A program made the position numbers and the translations under genes. The notes under the pieces were generated by a model that was not told where the DNA came from, ran no database searches, and saw only the letters and a list, made by a program, of their open reading frames with translations. Positions 1-6,763 of a stretch of DNA of 11,234 nt are shown here, one piece after another. The first letter of the stretch is position 1, and every line of letters starts with the position of its first letter. The stretch comes from Fidelibacterota bacterium (GTDB lineage Bacteria; Fidelibacterota; UBA2242; JAFGTP01): positions 1-11,234 of the forward strand of contig JAOZSG010000082.1 of the NCBI GenBank assembly GCA_029939785.1. Direction: 5' to 3'.

Positions 1-160
1 CCCGTCTCCCCTCGCCGGTCACCACCCTCGAGACCTCCAGCCGCCCCTCCGCCGCCACCGCCAGGCGCACCCGATCGCCTTTCGCCAGAGCCACGGTGAG
101 CAGGGCGGCGGCAAGACGCAGAGCTCCGCGGAACTTCCCGGCCATGGAGCCGGAGCGATC
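1..160. other. GC-rich segment of foreign composition
   Basis: By my count 118 of 160 bases are G or C (74%), against about 27% in the deaminase part (383-600). On the minus strand it encodes residues 492-544 of the long frame: DRSGSM, then an Ala/Leu-rich helix and GDRVRLAVAAEGRLE. This is a typical continuation of a vWA or DUF58-like domain from a high-GC organism. It ends sharply at a GATC at 157-160, within the Asp codon of the MIDAS motif. It may be an assembly join through a conserved motif. Confidence 0.7.
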
Positions 161-1633
161 CAGAAGCAAAATAAAGGCCATCTTTGGAGCAGCTATTTTC
201 ACATCCTTATATTCAAAGCAAAGCCTTTCACCTGATGTCGAATAGAGCGCTACACTGTCTATTGGCGGGGAAATAAAATTCCCGCTCTTGTCTTTAAAAT
301 TTGCGGTGATTGTTATTCCTGAAGCACCTGATGCGGACTTAATGATCTGGGATACCCCGCCGCTAAAGGCCAGGACAAGATCATTTTTAATATCACCGAT
401 GAATTCCTTTATATTATCATCAACAGAAACAATACATTTGTTTGTCACAATTTGATTAGGAATAATTTCAATTACATTTACTTTTTTACCCTGAATCGGA
501 ATTTTAAAATGATCGGTCTTTAATACTGGTATTTGCACACTGTTTTTTGTTGTTGATATTTGTGATTGAGCCGGATTAATTAATTTTCCATTATCTACAA
601 CAAGTTTACCTTTTTTAAAAACTTTTGTAATTTTAAGATTATTTGGATTATCAAAAACAATCATATCAGCGTAATATCCGATAGAAAGTGCACCATATTG
701 ATTAAGATTATAATGAGATGATATATTGTAAGAGGCCATTTTGAAAGCTGTAATAGGATTAATTCCTTGTCTAATTGTAATCTTTACCATTTGATTTATA
801 TGACCTTTATCCATTAAGAAATCAGGATGTCTATCATCGGTGCAAAATCCAAAAAACTGTGAATTTCTCTCATTAACCGCTGGTAATAAATCGATTAAAT
901 TTCTGGCAGCAGAACCTTCTCGCAATAGAATAAACATTCCTTTTGATAGTTTTTCTTTAACTTCTGTCAAAGAAGTACTCTCATGATCAGAATCAATACC
1001 GCCTGCAATATAAGCAGATAAATTCTTGCCCTGCACAAAAGGTGCGTGCCCATCAATTTTTTTATGATTAAAAATTGACAATTTACGCATTACATCAGGA
1101 TCCTCAAAAATTACTCCGGGATAATTCATCATTTCACCCAATCCTAAAATTCTATCATGATTAATCCACTTTTCCATGTGTTGAGCATTTATCCTATGTG
1201 CAGAAGTTTCCAGATGAGTTGCAGGAACACATGAGGGCATCATAAAAAACATATCAACAGGTAGGTTTTTACTTCTTTTAATGAATATCTCAAGTCCATC
1301 TAATCCTAAAACATTGACAATTTCATGTGGATCTGCAATTATTGAAGTAGTTCCAGATATAATTATACTATTAGAAAATTCTTCCGGAGAGAGCATAGAA
1401 CTTTCTATATGAACATGACCATCAATTAACCCAGGTGCTATGTATTGATTTTTTAGATCTAATATATTTTTTGATTTATAATTGCCAAAACCAACAATTT
1501 TATTCTTAAAAATTGCAACATCAGTTTTTTCAAATTCGGAAGAAAAAATATTAACTAAAATTGCATTTTTTAGAAGTAAATCAACTTGAAGATCACCTCT
1601 TGATGCTTTAATAAAATTATTTGGACTCATCAT
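1..1633 (-). CDS. ade: Adenine deaminase (partial), C-terminal domain replaced by vWA-like sequence
   Basis: Adenine deaminase converts adenine to hypoxanthine and ammonia in purine salvage, in the cytoplasm. The frame starts at ATG 1633 (a second ATG follows directly, and an in-frame TAG lies just upstream) and stays open to the window edge, 544 codons. Amidohydrolase motifs are visible: GLIDGHVHIESSM with H73 and H75, ADPHEI with H103 and E104, and CTDDRHPD with D266, D267 and H269. Family similarity runs to about residue 418 (VIEIIPNQIVTNK, then DIKNDLV). The usual C-terminal domain, with its VKGFGLKRGA and AHDSHN motifs (full length about 580 residues), is absent. Instead residues 419-544 read as an extracellular-type segment and then FILLLDRSGSM (D492, S494, S496), a von Willebrand A MIDAS signature. 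G+C climbs from 27% to 44% to 74% along this tail. The start lies 44 bases after the Doc-like gene, so co-transcription is possible. The deaminase call is firm. Whether the tail belongs to the same genome is uncertain. Confidence 0.85.
   Translation of the reverse strand, partial: MMSPNNFIKASRGDLQVDLLLKNAILVNIFSSEFEKTDVAIFKNKIVGFGNYKSKNILDLKNQYIAPGLIDGHVHIESSMLSPEEFSNSIIISGTTSIIADPHEIVNVLGLDGLEIFIKRSKNLPVDMFFMMPSCVPATHLETSAHRINAQHMEKWINHDRILGLGEMMNYPGVIFEDPDVMRKLSIFNHKKIDGHAPFVQGKNLSAYIAGGIDSDHESTSLTEVKEKLSKGMFILLREGSAARNLIDLLPAVNERNSQFFGFCTDDRHPDFLMDKGHINQMVKITIRQGINPITAFKMASYNISSHYNLNQYGALSIGYYADMIVFDNPNNLKITKVFKKGKLVVDNGKLINPAQSQISTTKNSVQIPVLKTDHFKIPIQGKKVNVIEIIPNQIVTNKCIVSVDDNIKEFIGDIKNDLVLAFSGGVSQIIKSASGASGITITANFKDKSGNFISPPIDSVALYSTSGERLCFEYKDVKIAAPKMAFILLLDRSGSMAGKFRGALRLAAALLTVALAKGDRVRLAVAAEGRLEVSRVVTGEGRR
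161..382. other. Intermediate-GC segment between ade and the GC-rich end
   Basis: G+C is about 44% (98 of 222), clearly above the ade body and clearly below 1-160. On the minus strand, in frame with ade, it encodes residues 418-491. These look like a beta-rich extracellular segment (SGITITANFKDKSG, SVALYSTSGERL) running into the first strand of a vWA domain (KMAFILLLD). It shows no similarity to the expected deaminase C-terminal domain. Composition changes near 379-382, which is again a GATC. Confidence 0.6.
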
Positions 1634-1677
1634 TAACTATGTGAGGAATTTTAAAATCTAGAGGAATAAGGTAATTA

Positions 1678-2076
1678 TTACTGACAATTATTTGCAAACC
1701 ATGAGGAAATATCAGAATTCCCTGTTTTCATTGTATCTATATTTTCCAGAAATTTCATAAGATTTTGAGTATCATATTTTAGGTTATAGTGATTTAAAAC
1801 CCAAATAATCATTAAAGATGTAAGTGTCTTATTTCTGCTGTTAAAAGGTTCGCCTTCTATCATATAATATACAAACCAACCTAATTGTGTAAATAGGTCT
1901 TTTCGATTTGATAATTTATCTCCTGTAAAACAGGTCAATGACCCACCACCTGGCATCGAAACAACTTCTTTAAGAGTAATAATATCACGGACTCCTGCTT
2001 CAGAATTAAATTTTTGGCTGACAATCCAATGAACGTAGCATAATAGTTTAATCTGTTTATAGTGTTCGTTAGTCAT
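1678..2076 (-). CDS. Doc/Fic-like toxin homologue with degenerate active-site motif
   Basis: A 132-residue protein with the layout of death-on-curing (Doc) proteins of the Fic superfamily. It has an N-terminal helical part with AGVRDIITLKEVVSMPGGG, matching the Doc pattern GIRDxxLLExAxxxP. A central helix pair (LFTQLGWFVYYMIEGEPF) follows, then the active-site loop. Doc loops normally read HPFxDGNKRTA; here residues 76-86 read EPFNSRNKTLT. Glu76 replaces the catalytic His, Ser80 the Asp and Arg81 the Gly, while Asn82 and Lys83 remain. Active Doc phosphorylates EF-Tu; without the His this protein is probably catalytically dead or altered (inference). The start is an ATG with a strong GGAGG site 6 bases upstream. 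It overlaps the antitoxin gene by 8 bases, indicating translational coupling and a type II toxin-antitoxin pair. The length is normal for Doc. The family call rests on motif pattern alone. Confidence 0.7.
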   Translation of the reverse strand: MTNEHYKQIKLLCYVHWIVSQKFNSEAGVRDIITLKEVVSMPGGGSLTCFTGDKLSNRKDLFTQLGWFVYYMIEGEPFNSRNKTLTSLMIIWVLNHYNLKYDTQNLMKFLENIDTMKTGNSDISSWFANNCQ

Positions 2077-2311
2077 CGATACCTCCGAGAATCTCTTGAA
2101 ATTTTTCTAATGTACCTTCTATTTCTTTCAGATGTTCTGCATTATATTCTTCAGGAATGTCAATTTTTATTGTTCGTAAAGTAACTTCTTTAATTTTTTC
2201 ATCCACAGTTAGTTCTGTTTGAGATCCAAATTCCCATCCCATTGCTTTTGTAACTTCTCGTGGAAGTAAAATTCCCCGACTTGAACCAACTCTTATTATT
2301 TTCCTTTTCAT
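2069..2311 (-). CDS. AbrB/MazE/SpoVT-type antitoxin
   Basis: An 80-residue protein. Residues 1-48 form a SpoVT/AbrB swapped-hairpin DNA-binding domain: KRKIIRVGSSRGILLPREV, the typical start of MazE-like antitoxins, then a second strand ending in VTLRTI. Residues 50-80 are an acidic, helical tail (EEYNAEHLKEIEGTLEKFQ), the part that would bind and mask the toxin. The gene overlaps the downstream Doc-like gene by 8 bases, the usual antitoxin-first order. A GGGGCGA stretch just upstream of the ATG is a modest ribosome site. It starts 22 bases after the end of the restored upstream paralogue, so all three genes probably share one transcript, autoregulated by the AbrB domains (family knowledge). 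It looks intact. Confidence 0.85.
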   Translation of the reverse strand: MKRKIIRVGSSRGILLPREVTKAMGWEFGSQTELTVDEKIKEVTLRTIKIDIPEEYNAEHLKEIEGTLEKFQEILGGIDD

Positions 2312-2333
2312 CTTCGCCCCGTTTTAAAAATAT

Positions 2334-2577
2334 TTAATTTTCTTTGGAAACTTCTTCAAGTATATTTTTGTATTCTTTTTGAAAATCAGAAAAATTTTCT
2401 AAATATGATTGTGGTTTTTTTTTTCTTTTTCTTTACATTTTTTAACATGACTTTTTCACCTTCTTCATCAAGAATCAAATCTATATAATCATCAAAATCC
2501 CATTCCATTGCAGTAACAACACTTTTCGGTAATAATATACAAAGACTTGCCCCCACTCTTACGATTTTTCGTTTCAT
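2334..2577 (-). pseudogene. Second AbrB-type antitoxin, frameshifted in an A10 tract
   Basis: A tandem paralogue of the intact antitoxin; about half of the first 48 residues are identical (MKRKIVRVGASLCILLPKSV). As read, translation leaves the frame at a run of ten A (minus strand, 2415-2424 on plus) and ends after 63 residues with an unrelated tail at 2386. Removing one A restores a frame reading KPQSYLENFSDFQKEYKNI to a TAA at 2334-2336. That gives exactly 80 codons, the same length as the paralogue, with the same kind of acidic helical tail. The start ATG at 2577 has a TAGGAG site 8 bases upstream. The gene may be a true pseudogene, a phase-variable switch, a gene rescued by transcriptional slippage on the A run, or an indel sequencing error. 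The key DNA-binding residues are intact before the frameshift. Confidence 0.8.
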
Positions 2578-2591
2578 TAATAACTCCTAAT

Positions 2592-2619
2592 ATTATAAAA
2601 AATTAATACTATAAATCAA
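2592..2619 (-). promoter_or_regulatory. Candidate promoter of the toxin-antitoxin operon
   Basis: Reading the minus strand, TTGATT (2614-2619) is followed after 16 bases by TATAAT (2592-2597). Transcription would start near 2585, leaving a very short leader that contains the TAGGAG ribosome site before the ATG at 2577. The region is very AT-rich, so a chance match is possible. The consensus used is the general sigma-70 one, which some Bacteroidota-type lineages do not follow. Confidence 0.35.
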
Positions 2620-2737
2620 GATATGTTTAATATAAATAAATGTCAAGTGAATGTGAAAATTATTCATTTAAATTAAAATATTATAAGATTCCTTTGATTG
2701 ATAAAAGTTATCTTATATATATATAGAATCATTCATC

Positions 2738-2776
2738 AAAATAGTATAATAAACATTAATTTTATTATGCTATTTT
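2738..2776. repeat. 16-bp inverted repeat upstream of mutS
   Basis: The left arm at 2738-2753 and right arm at 2761-2776 are complementary at 15 of 16 positions, with a 7-base loop. The arms are almost purely A/T (AAAATAGTATAATAAA) and the left arm contains a TATAAT. It could be an operator for an AbrB-type dimer or a cruciform-prone site. It is not a convincing terminator, as there is no G/C core. A 15/16 match is more than AT richness alone easily explains, but chance cannot be excluded. Confidence 0.55.
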
Positions 2777-2886
2777 TAATATTTGAGTTAATTATAAAGT
2801 TTTTGGAATTTATTTTTTCTCTTAAAGAAAGATTTTATAAATTTTCACTTATATTTGATGTTGATATATTTAATTAATTGAGGCTT

Positions 2887-5499
2887 ATGAAAAAAATAAA
2901 AAAATCAGGTGAAACTCCGGTAATGAGACAATTTTACTCAGTAAAAGAGGAGTATCCTGACGCATTAATACTTTTTCGAATGGGTGACTTTTACGAAACT
3001 TTTGCAGAAGATGCGAAAATAGCCTCTGAAATTCTAAACATTACTCTTACAAAAAGAGCAAATGGAAAAGGATCAACTGTACCCTTAGCCGGCTTTCCTT
3101 ACCATTCTCTTGATTCTTATATGCATAAACTTTTGAAAGCAGGTTTAAAAGTAGCTATTTGCGAACAGGTTGAAGACCCAAAAACAGCAAAAGGTATTGT
3201 AAAACGGGAAGTTGTTGAAGTAGTAACTCCCGGAACATCAGTATCAGATAAATTCCTCGAAGACAAGAATAATAATTTTTTGGTTGCTATAAAATATACA
3301 AAGCAAACTGCAGGAATTTCTGCTATTGATATATCTACAGGTGAATTTTTTCTGGTGGAAGTTCCTAAAGCACAAATGAAGGAAAGAGTAATTGCGTTAA
3401 GTCCTGTGGAAATTATTTGCATAGAATCTTCTGAGCAGGAGATTCGTTCACTATTTGGTTTAAATGTTTTACGTCTAACACCTCTTGATCCATGGATGTT
3501 TAATTTTGATGATGCTTACAACGCTTTAACCGAGCATTTTAATACGAAATCTCTAAAGGGATTTGGCATTGAAGAAACTCAATATGGAATTAGTGCAGCC
3601 GGTGCAATATTATCTTATTTGAAATTAAATCATCAAACTAATCTTGATCATGTAACTAAAATTAATCATCAGACAGATGATAATATTGTACTAATAGATG
3701 ATTTTACAAGACGTAATCTTGAAATATTTCAAACAATGCAAAATAATGGCAAAGATGGATCATTAATTAATGTTTTGGACAAAACCATTACATCAATGGG
3801 TAGTCGATTATTGAAAAAATGGCTGATTCGTCCATTATATAATGTACGTGAGATACAATTAAGATTAGATCAGGTTGATCATTATTTTAAGAATTATAAT
3901 GAACGGGAAACTCTTAGAGAAAATTTAAAAAGTTGTAGTGATCTTGAAAGATTACTTGCCAAACTAAGTACAAATCGAGCAAATGCAAGAGATTTATTAC
4001 TCTTAAAAAATACCTTGAAGATTCTACCTGCTTTACTGTTTAATATTAGAAGTAATGAAATTTTTAGTAATATAATTTCAGATATTGACTTTCTTGAACA
4101 TGTTGTAGAACTATTGGATTCTACCATCAAAGATGAAGATTTACCATTATCAACCAAAAACGGCGGTTTTTTACTTGATGGATATGATAGAGAATTGGAT
4201 GAATACCGGCATTTAATGAGAAATGGAAAACAATGGATTGCAGACCTACAGTCCAGTGAACGTGAAAAGCTTGGAATTAATTCATTAAAAGTTGGATATA
4301 ACAAAGTGTTTGGATATTACATTGAAATACGTCGAATGCATTCTGACAAAATTCCTCCTGATTATATCCGTAAACAGACTTTGGTAAATGCAGAACGATT
4401 TATCACAGAAGATTTAAAAATATATGAAGAGAAATTATTAAGTGCAGAGGAAAAAGTTGCAGAAATTGAAAATAGAATTTTTCAGGAAATACGTGAAAAA
4501 ATTCTTATTGATATTTCCAAAATTCAAAATACTGCACGAGTAATTTCCACACTTGATGTTTTGGCCGGATTATCATATTTGGCAGAACTTAATGGATATA
4601 TAAAACCTGAAATAAATAATGGTTGTGAAATAATAATAAAAGATGGCAGACATCCTGTTGTAGAGGATTTGTTGCCAGCAGGTGACAAGTTTGTTCCAAA
4701 TGATTTAAAAATTGATAATATGGGGAAACAGATATTCATTATTACAGGACCTAATATGTCTGGTAAATCTACCTATCTCAGACAAATTGGACTCATTGTT
4801 CTGATGTCTCAAATTGGAAGTTTTGTGCCTGCTGACATTGCAAAAATAGGAATAGTCGACAAAATTTTTACACGAGTTGGAGCCAGTGATAATCTTGCAG
4901 CAGGTGAATCGACTTTTTTAATGGAGATGAATGAAACAGCAAATATTTTGAACAATGCTACTCCAAAATCTCTGGTCTTACTAGATGAAATCGGCAGAGG
5001 AACATCTACTTATGATGGTATGTCTATCGCCTGGGCAGTGACTGAATATCTTCATAATAATAAAAAAACTGCTGCCAAAACCCTATTTGCAACACATTAT
5101 CATGAATTAACAGAATTAGAAAAAATATTACCCAGAATAGGAAATTTAAATGTTGCAGTAAAAGAATATGGGAACAAAGTTGCTTTCCTGCGTAAAATAG
5201 TTAATGGAGGATGTGATAAAAGCTATGGTATTCATGTAGCAAAAATGGCAGGAATACCAAATAAAGTGATTCACAGAGCTAATGAAATTATGTCAAATTT
5301 TTCAACAAATGAAAGGGTTTTACCAACAGATAACATAAATTTTCAAAAGATAACTGAGGAAAATCCTAATCAACTTGGACTATTTGATCAAAAAGAGAGT
5401 GAACTAAGAAATAAACTTAGCAATGTAGATATAAATAACCTGACACCCATTGAAGCTTTACAAAAACTCAATGAATTTAAAAAAGAATTTGGAGTGTAA
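2887..5499 (+). CDS. mutS: DNA mismatch repair ATPase MutS
   Basis: MutS binds base mismatches and small loops and recruits MutL to start repair. I prefer ATG 2887 (870 residues) with GAGG just upstream; a TTG at 2878 would add three residues but lacks a ribosome site. Domains in order are: mismatch-recognition domain with DFYETF (F35 and E37, the Phe-x-Glu wedge); connector; lever and clamp helices through about residue 560; then the ATPase. Walker A is GPNMSGKST (621-629, K627), the signature region is SDNLAAGESTF (from 667), Walker B is LVLLDEIGRGTSTYDG (D700, E701), and FATHYHEL is the His loop. DKSYGIHVAKMAG near the end is typical of MutS1. A QLGLF motif (829-833) fits the beta-clamp binding site of the C-terminal tail. 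Length and motifs are all normal, so the protein should be active. The next gene follows at once, suggesting an operon. Confidence 0.98.
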   Translation: MKKIKKSGETPVMRQFYSVKEEYPDALILFRMGDFYETFAEDAKIASEILNITLTKRANGKGSTVPLAGFPYHSLDSYMHKLLKAGLKVAICEQVEDPKTAKGIVKREVVEVVTPGTSVSDKFLEDKNNNFLVAIKYTKQTAGISAIDISTGEFFLVEVPKAQMKERVIALSPVEIICIESSEQEIRSLFGLNVLRLTPLDPWMFNFDDAYNALTEHFNTKSLKGFGIEETQYGISAAGAILSYLKLNHQTNLDHVTKINHQTDDNIVLIDDFTRRNLEIFQTMQNNGKDGSLINVLDKTITSMGSRLLKKWLIRPLYNVREIQLRLDQVDHYFKNYNERETLRENLKSCSDLERLLAKLSTNRANARDLLLLKNTLKILPALLFNIRSNEIFSNIISDIDFLEHVVELLDSTIKDEDLPLSTKNGGFLLDGYDRELDEYRHLMRNGKQWIADLQSSEREKLGINSLKVGYNKVFGYYIEIRRMHSDKIPPDYIRKQTLVNAERFITEDLKIYEEKLLSAEEKVAEIENRIFQEIREKILIDISKIQNTARVISTLDVLAGLSYLAELNGYIKPEINNGCEIIIKDGRHPVVEDLLPAGDKFVPNDLKIDNMGKQIFIITGPNMSGKSTYLRQIGLIVLMSQIGSFVPADIAKIGIVDKIFTRVGASDNLAAGESTFLMEMNETANILNNATPKSLVLLDEIGRGTSTYDGMSIAWAVTEYLHNNKKTAAKTLFATHYHELTELEKILPRIGNLNVAVKEYGNKVAFLRKIVNGGCDKSYGIHVAKMAGIPNKVIHRANEIMSNFSTNERVLPTDNINFQKITEENPNQLGLFDQKESELRNKLSNVDINNLTPIEALQKLNEFKKEFGV

Positions 5500-5528
5500 T
5501 TATTAGAAATTTTTTCCAAAAATCAAGT

Positions 5529-6608
5529 TTGTTGAATATTTTAATTTTATACATGTTGCTTGTTTTGAATAGTAATTTGCTTTTCGGATTTGGGACAAAA
5601 TATGCTGATAGTTTTTTGAAATTTGGTAACGGTGTCAGAGAAATTTCTCTTGGCGGTGCTACAGTATCAAATTGTGATCCTACCTCTGCTTATTACTGGA
5701 ACCCGGGCAGACTGACAGAAGCAAAAAATATTTGTGGACGATTTATGCATTCTGAAGAATTTAATGGAATATTAAATTTGGATCATGGTTCTTTAATAAT
5801 TCCGAATTATAATGGATATTCCTGGGGCATAGGTTTTTTCCGAAGCGGAGTTGATGATATACCATATAGCCGTAATTCCTTAATAGATGTTGGAAATGAT
5901 GGAATCGGTCCTAATGATTATGGATATACAAAACCTGATATTGATGGCTCGGAAGGAAATGGAATATTGGACAAAGGAGAACGGCTTGATTTTGGAAAAA
6001 TCGGCAGTTTTGGTGCGAGTGAATCTGCTTTTTTTATATCTGCCGGGAAAAAGATAAATAAAAAATTCTCAATTGGATTATCAGTTAAAACACTTTATAA
6101 AGATTTATTTATAAGTAGTGCTTTAGGATTGGGTTTTGATATTGGTGCTGCTTATGGAATCAATTCAAATTGGTTAGTTGGTGCTACAATATCTGACTTT
6201 ACTACAACTTATTTATTTTGGGACGATGGTAGAAAAGAAATAATCTCACCTAAAATGAGTATTGGAACATCTTATAAATTATCAATTCCAGATTTTCCCC
6301 TGACATTGTTACCAATGATACAATTCAATTGTTCTTTTGATGGTGAGAAAAATCACAGTATTGTAAAATCCGATTTTTTGACAATAAAAAATGCACTTGG
6401 ATTTGAAATACAAATTAAAGACAGGATTGCCATGAGATTTGGAATGGATGAAAATACAGGGTATCATTTGGGTGCCGGTATTATGACATCTGCCGGACAG
6501 ATAAATTATGGATTTTCCCTTGGAGGAACTTATGCTTCTCTTGGGAATTCTCATCAAATAGGAATTACTTTAAATTTTAGTGAATTGTTAAAATTGATGA
6601 AATCGTAA
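5529..6608 (+). CDS. PorV/UPF0164-like outer-membrane beta-barrel protein
   Basis: About 360 residues, with a hydrophobic N-terminal signal (ILILYMLLVLNSNLLFGFG) followed by KYADSFLKFGNGVREISLGGATVS and SAYYWNPG. That opening is typical of PorV/UPF0164 barrels, which share the FadL-like fold. Alternating strands (WGIGFFRSG, FFISAGKKI, FSIGLSVKTLYKD, GFDIGAAYGI, INYGFSLGGTY) continue to a C-terminal barrel strand (HQIGITLNFSELL). PorV proteins serve type IX secretion in Bacteroidota; the role of this member is not shown. Residues 120-157 form an Asp/Gly-rich insert resembling a Ca-binding loop. Start choice is difficult: TTG 5529 and TTG 5532 lack a ribosome site and give no positively charged N-region. 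Reading back to ATT 5502 adds IRNFFQKSS and places the start 7 bases after GGAG in the mutS end. Translational coupling with mutS is likely. Confidence 0.75.
   Translation: MLNILILYMLLVLNSNLLFGFGTKYADSFLKFGNGVREISLGGATVSNCDPTSAYYWNPGRLTEAKNICGRFMHSEEFNGILNLDHGSLIIPNYNGYSWGIGFFRSGVDDIPYSRNSLIDVGNDGIGPNDYGYTKPDIDGSEGNGILDKGERLDFGKIGSFGASESAFFISAGKKINKKFSIGLSVKTLYKDLFISSALGLGFDIGAAYGINSNWLVGATISDFTTTYLFWDDGRKEIISPKMSIGTSYKLSIPDFPLTLLPMIQFNCSFDGEKNHSIVKSDFLTIKNALGFEIQIKDRIAMRFGMDENTGYHLGAGIMTSAGQINYGFSLGGTYASLGNSHQIGITLNFSELLKLMKS
5886..6002 (+). other. Asp/Gly-rich, possibly Ca-binding, insert within the PorV-like protein
   Basis: Residues 120-157 (counted from TTG 5529) read DVGNDGIGPNDYGY, then DIDGSEGNGILDKGERLDFG. 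Similar DxDGxEGNGxxDxGE stretches occur in envelope and secreted proteins of FCB bacteria (from memory). The spacing of acidic residues resembles an EF-hand or dockerin-type loop. Ca binding is inferred. Confidence 0.5.
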
Positions 6609-6732
6609 AAAGTATTTTTCAACGCAGAGACCGCAAAGATCGCAGAGACTATAGTTTTAAAATACAATAAATTATCTCTGCGGATCTTTGCGTCCTCTGC
6701 GTTCTTTGCGTTAAAATTTTTACTTTTTACGA
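6600..6732. repeat. Large imperfect palindromic intergenic repeat (CGCAGAGA/CGCAAAGA type)
   Basis: The left arm 6603-6650 (TCGTAAAAAGTA, then GCAGAGACCGCAAAGATCGC and AGAGA) pairs with the right arm 6676-6732 (TCTCTGCGGATCTTTGCG, then CCTCTGCGTTCTTTGCG and TACTTTTTACGA). The loop is AT-rich. The GC-rich core, built of repeated CGCAGAG and CGCAAAG words, stands out from the AT-rich surroundings. Such words form widespread REP-like intergenic repeats in many bacteria, often misannotated as short proteins containing NAKNAEDAK-like sequence. It sits directly after the stop of the PorV-like gene and could act as an RNA hairpin that ends transcription or protects the 3' end (inference). Confidence 0.8.
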
Positions 6733-6763
6733 AGTTGTCAAAATTATTTAATTCATTTTGATA

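Larger units (their letters stand above)
2578..2877. other. AT-rich divergent intergenic region
   Basis: About 300 bases between the divergent antitoxin operon and mutS, strongly AT-rich and with no convincing coding frame. It holds the candidate antitoxin promoter near its left end. It also holds a spaced 8-base inverted pair TATAAGAT/ATCTTATA (2682-2689 and 2710-2717) and a larger 16-base inverted repeat (2738-2776). The mutS promoter must lie here, but I cannot place it with confidence. A lone TATAAT at 2745-2750 lacks a good -35. Confidence 0.6.

Noticed and set aside
2682..2717. TATAAGAT/ATCTTATA pair as an operator
   Set aside because: Eight-base AT-only arms with a 20-base spacer are expected by chance in such a sequence. 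Noted only within the intergenic entry.
2878..2886. TTG at 2878 as the mutS start
   Set aside because: No ribosome site precedes it, and it overlaps the GAGG that serves ATG 2887. It would add only three residues.
3894..4304. 136-codon minus-strand frame inside mutS
   Set aside because: Shadow of a highly conserved gene on the other strand, with Ser/Leu/Phe-rich low-complexity content and no ribosome site.
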